From NCBI GenBank assembly GCA_031278845.1, contig JAITJQ010000035.1, positions 1 through 9,190 of the forward strand: a stretch of DNA of 9,190 nt. The letters are read 5' to 3'. The translations under genes were made by a program, and so were the position numbers. Source of the DNA: Puniceicoccales bacterium. GTDB lineage: Bacteria > Verrucomicrobiota > Verrucomicrobiia > Opitutales > LL51. The notes beneath the pieces are model-generated. The model was not told the DNA's origin and searched no databases. It worked only from the letters and a program-made list of their open reading frames with translations. Positions within the stretch are counted from its first letter, which is position 1. Each line of letters begins with the position of its first letter. Positions 6,159 to 9,190 of the stretch are shown piece after piece.

Positions 6159-7252
6159 AATTTTTCAAAGGTTAAAAAAAGTGAAAAGTTAATGAGATCA
6201 TCTTGGTTATTTTTATCGCCAATTCTGACCACCCTAAAAAGTGAAGACTCGTTAAGAATTTTTTCAAATTTATTAAGTTCGGCAAGATTTTGAGCGGAAC
6301 CTTTAATTTCAAAGTTTTCTCCTTCGGAAGCGTAGATGGAGTTAAACAATATGGAATCAGGACGCAGCTCATTGATTTTATTTAATCCGCGGAAATAGGC
6401 ATGCTTTTTATTGGAGAAGAGATCCAGTTCATGGGTACGATCTTCTTTTTGCTGAATTTGTTTAACTTGCTCGTCTTTGAAAGCCAACTCTTTAGCGAAA
6501 TGCCTTTCACTTAGTAAAAGACAACGCAATTGGAAAAAGCCGCACACCCCGATTATGATGAAGAGCACCGCCGCAATGGTTGCATAGAGGGCGGCATGGA
6601 TTATAACCTTATTTTGTTTCCGCAACTTTTTCAATTCCAGATTTTGCATATTAGCGGCTATAATGGCTTGGTTCGAAAATGAAAAGTCGCAAATGTGCAT
6701 TTCGGGATTACTGGAAGCGTTTTCTTTGTGCGTGAAATGGACAGTGAGGCCAAATTCCACAACCGGTACCACTTCGACGAGTTCGAAAATGGATAATGAA
6801 CTTTCCATATCATTGGGCGCCGTAATCGGAGTAAGATTAATGCTATGGGCCGCTGTTTTTTCGAAAATTATCGCATGGTCTCCATATTTGAATATGGCCT
6901 TCGAAATCGCAGGGACGACGATGGCGAGGAAAAAATCTGGAAAAATATAGGTGGCGAACTCGGCTTCCGCGTCAATTGCTTTTAAGCGACTTTTCAGGAC
7001 AGAAAAGATATGGATAGTCGATGCATTACTGTCGACGAAATATCCCCAAAAAATTTCATTCAACGGAAATGGACTCGAAGACTCCAAAGCGAGGGCAACG
7101 ACACTTTCAAGAAGGGCGTAGTTGACTTTCCCCTCCGGAAAAGGACAGGTACTCATGAAGCAGAGGTCCGAAGGTACGATACAAACGTGCTCGGATCGAG
7201 CGAGTTGGCGCTCTTCCTTCCAATTAGAAATTTTTTCAGATAAAGTTCCCAT
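6155..7252 (-). CDS. GspL-like (PilM-PilN type) inner-membrane platform protein
   Basis: The 365-residue product has a cytoplasmic N-terminal part of about 210 residues, a basic stretch (ELKKLRKQNK), one membrane helix at about 215-243, a coiled-coil segment at about 245-280, and a periplasmic alpha/beta domain at about 285-365. The N-terminal segment LALESSSPFPLNEIFWGYF resembles the 'pilot' region of GspL/PilM actin-like domains. The C-terminal part (LNKINELRPDSILFNSIY, then FEIKGSAQNLAELNKFEKIL) is typical of PilN/GspL ferredoxin-like domains. GspL recruits the GspE ATPase to the membrane and pairs with GspM. The ATG at 7252 lies 2 nt after the gspK stop and has GAGGA 9 nt upstream; an in-frame TTG at 7258 overlapping that stop is less likely. 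The cytoplasmic part seems short for a full actin-like domain. Confidence 0.78.
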   Translation of the reverse strand: MGTLSEKISNWKEERQLARSEHVCIVPSDLCFMSTCPFPEGKVNYALLESVVALALESSSPFPLNEIFWGYFVDSNASTIHIFSVLKSRLKAIDAEAEFATYIFPDFFLAIVVPAISKAIFKYGDHAIIFEKTAAHSINLTPITAPNDMESSLSIFELVEVVPVVEFGLTVHFTHKENASSNPEMHICDFSFSNQAIIAANMQNLELKKLRKQNKVIIHAALYATIAAVLFIIIGVCGFFQLRCLLLSERHFAKELAFKDEQVKQIQQKEDRTHELDLFSNKKHAYFRGLNKINELRPDSILFNSIYASEGENFEIKGSAQNLAELNKFEKILNESSLFRVVRIGDKNNQDDLINFSLFLTFEKL

Positions 7253-7254
7253 GA

Positions 7255-8322
7255 TCAAAATTCCTCAATTTTAATAATATTAAATGGTAAACGCTGATTG
7301 CGTGTTTGACTATTCGTAGCATCACAAATGCAATGAATGTTATAGGCATTGCCTTGGTCGTTTGAAACGCGGACCTTGAGTGCAAAAAATTGTATCTCAT
7401 TGGAGCAGTAGTTTTCAAGGGGTCCTCCCTGATCAATGAGAGCATTAAAGTCCGCGAATTTCCTCGTGGTTGGCATTACGATTCCCCCATGCTGAGCCGA
7501 TATGGTATCTAAAATTTCTTGTGGAGCCGTCAACAGATTGATCTTAAAATGCTTTCCACCTTTGTTGGTTTTATTGAATTTGAAGATATAGGGCTCGATG
7601 ATAAACCATTCTTTTAAAGGCTCAATGTCTATCGGATTTTCTCCAGTTTTAGTTCCAGTTTTAGCATTAGATGCTTCAGATACTACATATTCTACCGTTG
7701 ACCATTTCGTAAATGTTTTCTTGTTGTTAATAAAATCTTTAATTTCTTGCGTAGCACTAGATTTTATTATAGAAGGTTTGCTGGCAGATAGTTTGTCGAG
7801 TGCTGCCGCCACTAGACCACTAGAAAAATCGCTAAACTCTTTAGATAAAGGTATTTGCGCATTGAGATCTTCAAAATCGAGTTGAATAGTCAAATTGTCA
7901 TGCTTGATTACGTTATTAGATAATACCTGGATCTGGAACTTTGCAGGCAAGGAAGCTCTGAATAAATTCAAAGCAATTCCTTGGGTGATATATTTAGAAA
8001 TTAATGCATTAGTGGGTATATCGCATAAAATATCAGCATCAAAAATAAGTTTATCGCTTCCTTTTTTTACGATACCGCTGCCTATTTTATCGACACACTG
8101 ATTTCGTTTGTAATTTCCTAGAGAGGTTATCGCGAGATCAAGGGCAGAATATGCTTCGACTTTCAACTCAGGAAGACATAGCATTTGTTGGCGATATTTT
8201 GCATCCTCGAATACATCTCCTAAGAACATTGTCAAAATGAGCGCACAGAAGACTATTAGCGTGAGCACTACCGGCATAACACTTCCCAACTTCTTCTTAG
8301 CAAAATTCCTATAAAATTTCAT
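7255..8322 (-). CDS. gspK: GspK-like minor pseudopilin
   Basis: The 355-residue product starts with a basic leader (MKFYRNFAKKKLG) and a prepilin-type hydrophobic helix (SVMPVVLTLIVFCALILTMF); the expected peptidase cut is after Gly13. There is no Glu at mature position 5, which is normal for GspK and sets it apart from other pseudopilins. The size is right for GspK, the largest minor pseudopilin. Two family hallmarks are visible: a LDFEDLNAQIPLS segment (148-160), matching the 'DE..gKlNlN' motif, and INLLTAPQEILDTIS (261-275), matching the 'iNiNTAp..vL' motif before the SAM-like region. GspK caps the pseudopilus tip with GspI and GspJ, which are not in the window. It is the first gene of the operon; the ATG at 8322 has no clear Shine-Dalgarno sequence. 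Cleavage needs a prepilin peptidase encoded elsewhere. Confidence 0.85.
   Translation of the reverse strand: MKFYRNFAKKKLGSVMPVVLTLIVFCALILTMFLGDVFEDAKYRQQMLCLPELKVEAYSALDLAITSLGNYKRNQCVDKIGSGIVKKGSDKLIFDADILCDIPTNALISKYITQGIALNLFRASLPAKFQIQVLSNNVIKHDNLTIQLDFEDLNAQIPLSKEFSDFSSGLVAAALDKLSASKPSIIKSSATQEIKDFINNKKTFTKWSTVEYVVSEASNAKTGTKTGENPIDIEPLKEWFIIEPYIFKFNKTNKGGKHFKINLLTAPQEILDTISAQHGGIVMPTTRKFADFNALIDQGGPLENYCSNEIQFFALKVRVSNDQGNAYNIHCICDATNSQTRNQRLPFNIIKIEEF
7261..7266 (-). promoter_or_regulatory. Ribosome binding site of the GspL-like gene inside the end of gspK
   Basis: GAGGAA on the minus strand encodes the penultimate residues of GspK and lies 8 nt before the ATG at 7252. This implies that gspK and gspL are translationally linked. 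Confidence 0.6.
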
Positions 8323-8510
8323 CTAGGTTGTATTTCTAATGAAAAAAATTAAAAAGTAAACAAAATATGTTTTTTTATTTCTTCTAAAGATAATGGCCGA
8401 AATACAGTCAGTTTTTTGAAGATCAAAAGAAAATACAAAGAGCAAAGAAAATATTTTATTTCGCTTTGACATTCTCGATGGAAAAAGTATATCTAATATG
8501 GTCAGGTTTA
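8323..8510. promoter_or_regulatory. AT-rich divergent intergenic region between gspK and atpB
   Basis: These 188 bases separate the start codons of two divergent genes and must carry promoters for both. They are very AT-rich, with long A and T runs and the palindrome AAAATATTTT at 8448-8457. A good plus-strand promoter is visible near 8466. On the minus strand I see only weak candidates for the gsp promoter and claim none. No small RNA or short gene was recognised. Confidence 0.6.
8466..8493 (+). promoter_or_regulatory. Candidate sigma-70 promoter for atpB
   Basis: A perfect -35 box TTGACA (8466-8471) is followed after 16 nt by TATATC (8488-8493). An alternative -10, TATCTA, lies at 18-nt spacing (8490-8495). 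Transcription would start near 8500, leaving a leader of only about 10 nt before the ATG at 8511. Confidence 0.5.
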
Positions 8511-9190
8511 ATGGTGAGAAATGTTCGATTCAGTTGGTTTGCCATTTATTTTTTTTGGAGTATTGATGCATTTGCGGGGGAAGCGAGCCTATCACCGAAG
8601 GCGGAATCGATCATTGCGGGCGATGGGATTCTGAGTTATTTGACCAATTCTTTGCTGACCAGCGTACTCATTTCCCTGGCCATTGCGTTGGCCATACGTT
8701 TCATCGTTCGCGGGGGGATAGGACTCGTTCCCCGAGCGGGACAGGCTTGCATCGAGGGCATCATCGAAGGAGTTGGCGATATTTTAGAACCCATCGTTGG
8801 GCGACATCTATTCCCAAAGATTTTACCTCTACTCCTGGGCTATTTTATTTTCATCCTCATTCATAATTTGAGTGGTCTATTCCCGGGTATTGGTTCCATT
8901 GGATTTGAGAGCGAAGGCCATTTGAGGAGTATTTTTCGTCCCATGAATGCGGATTTGAACGCAACGCTGGCCCTATCGGTCATCGCAACGGTAGTCTGGG
9001 GTTATTGCTGTGTGAAAAGTGTGGGATGGGGGGGGCTTTACCGGCATGTTTTCGGCAATAGGGCCGATCGAAACGAGGTCAGTGGTGCGGTTTACGGGTT
9101 ACTGTTCCTCATCTTTTTTGGGGTTGGATTGGTGGAATGCCTATCGATTTTATTCCGCATCATTTCCCTATCCTTCCGTCTTTTTGGCAA
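8511..9190 (+). CDS. atpB: ATP synthase F0 subunit a, 5' part (runs off the window)
   Basis: Subunit a is the membrane stator of F1F0 ATP synthase and forms the two proton half-channels facing the c-ring. The 226 visible residues hold an N-terminal hydrophobic, signal-like stretch (RFSWFAIYFFWSIDAFAGEA), several membrane helices, the conserved RPMNADLNATLALS motif (143-156) and ISLSFRLFG at the very end. R223 there corresponds to the essential stator arginine (Arg210 in E. coli). The window cuts the gene just inside this motif, so the last helix is missing. The start at 8511 (ATGGTG, with AGG 4 nt upstream) is chosen because the candidate promoter overlaps the other in-frame ATG at 8478, which has no ribosome binding site. 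An atp operon (atpE, atpF and others) probably continues to the right. It is divergent from the secretion operon with no evident functional link. Confidence 0.93.
   Translation, partial: MVRNVRFSWFAIYFFWSIDAFAGEASLSPKAESIIAGDGILSYLTNSLLTSVLISLAIALAIRFIVRGGIGLVPRAGQACIEGIIEGVGDILEPIVGRHLFPKILPLLLGYFIFILIHNLSGLFPGIGSIGFESEGHLRSIFRPMNADLNATLALSVIATVVWGYCCVKSVGWGGLYRHVFGNRADRNEVSGAVYGLLFLIFFGVGLVECLSILFRIISLSFRLFG

Noticed and set aside
7256..7258. TTG start for the GspL-like gene
   Set aside because: It lies only 3 nt from GAGGA, whereas the ATG at 7252 has better spacing and is a standard start.
7255..8322. Major pseudopilin (GspG) instead of GspK
   Set aside because: The protein is far too long, lacks Glu at mature position 5, and carries the GspK-type INLLTAPQEIL motif.

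Overview
The window holds a six-gene operon on the minus strand, reading from 8322 down to 261. It encodes the core of a type II secretion / type IV pilus-like machine. A divergent, truncated ATP synthase a-subunit gene (atpB) runs off the right edge, and a dense block of perfect DNA hairpins fills the left edge. The lineage is inferred, not proven. A diderm is certain because there is an outer-membrane secretin. The GspC-like protein (an RSPFG motif, then a proline linker) and the AtpB with a signal-like N-terminus recall the PVC group, most likely Verrucomicrobiota (medium-low confidence).

Layout, left to right. 1-264: six perfect stem-loops (stems 8-21 bp, mostly 3-nt loops) with almost no other sequence; the last overlaps the gspE stop codon. 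261-1928 (-): GspE/PilB-type ATPase. 1963-2559 (-): small exported proline-rich protein, probably the GspC/PilP-type connector, ending in an acidic aromatic tail. 2590-5481 (-): large secretin with an unusual tail of three 53-residue Arg-rich repeats. 5532-6158 (-): GspM/PilO-like protein. 6155-7252 (-): GspL/PilM-PilN-like protein. 7255-8322 (-): GspK-like minor pseudopilin. 8323-8510: AT-rich divergent promoter region. 8511-9190 (+): 5' part of atpB.

The genes fit together as a membrane-spanning machine. GspK is part of the pseudopilus tip; GspL and GspM form the inner-membrane platform; the GspC-like protein bridges platform and secretin; the secretin is the outer-membrane pore; GspE drives assembly from the cytoplasm. 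The close spacing (2-nt gap, 4-nt overlap, gaps of 50, 30 and 34 nt) supports one transcript. The gene order K-L-M-D-C-E is not the classical one. The polytopic GspF, the major pseudopilin GspG, the minor pseudopilins H, I and J, and the prepilin peptidase are not here, so they must lie elsewhere or be missing.

The most unusual signals are the hairpin array, the tandem Arg-rich secretin tail, and the oppositely charged tail on the protein encoded next to it. No RNA genes, CRISPR arrays or transposase genes were seen.
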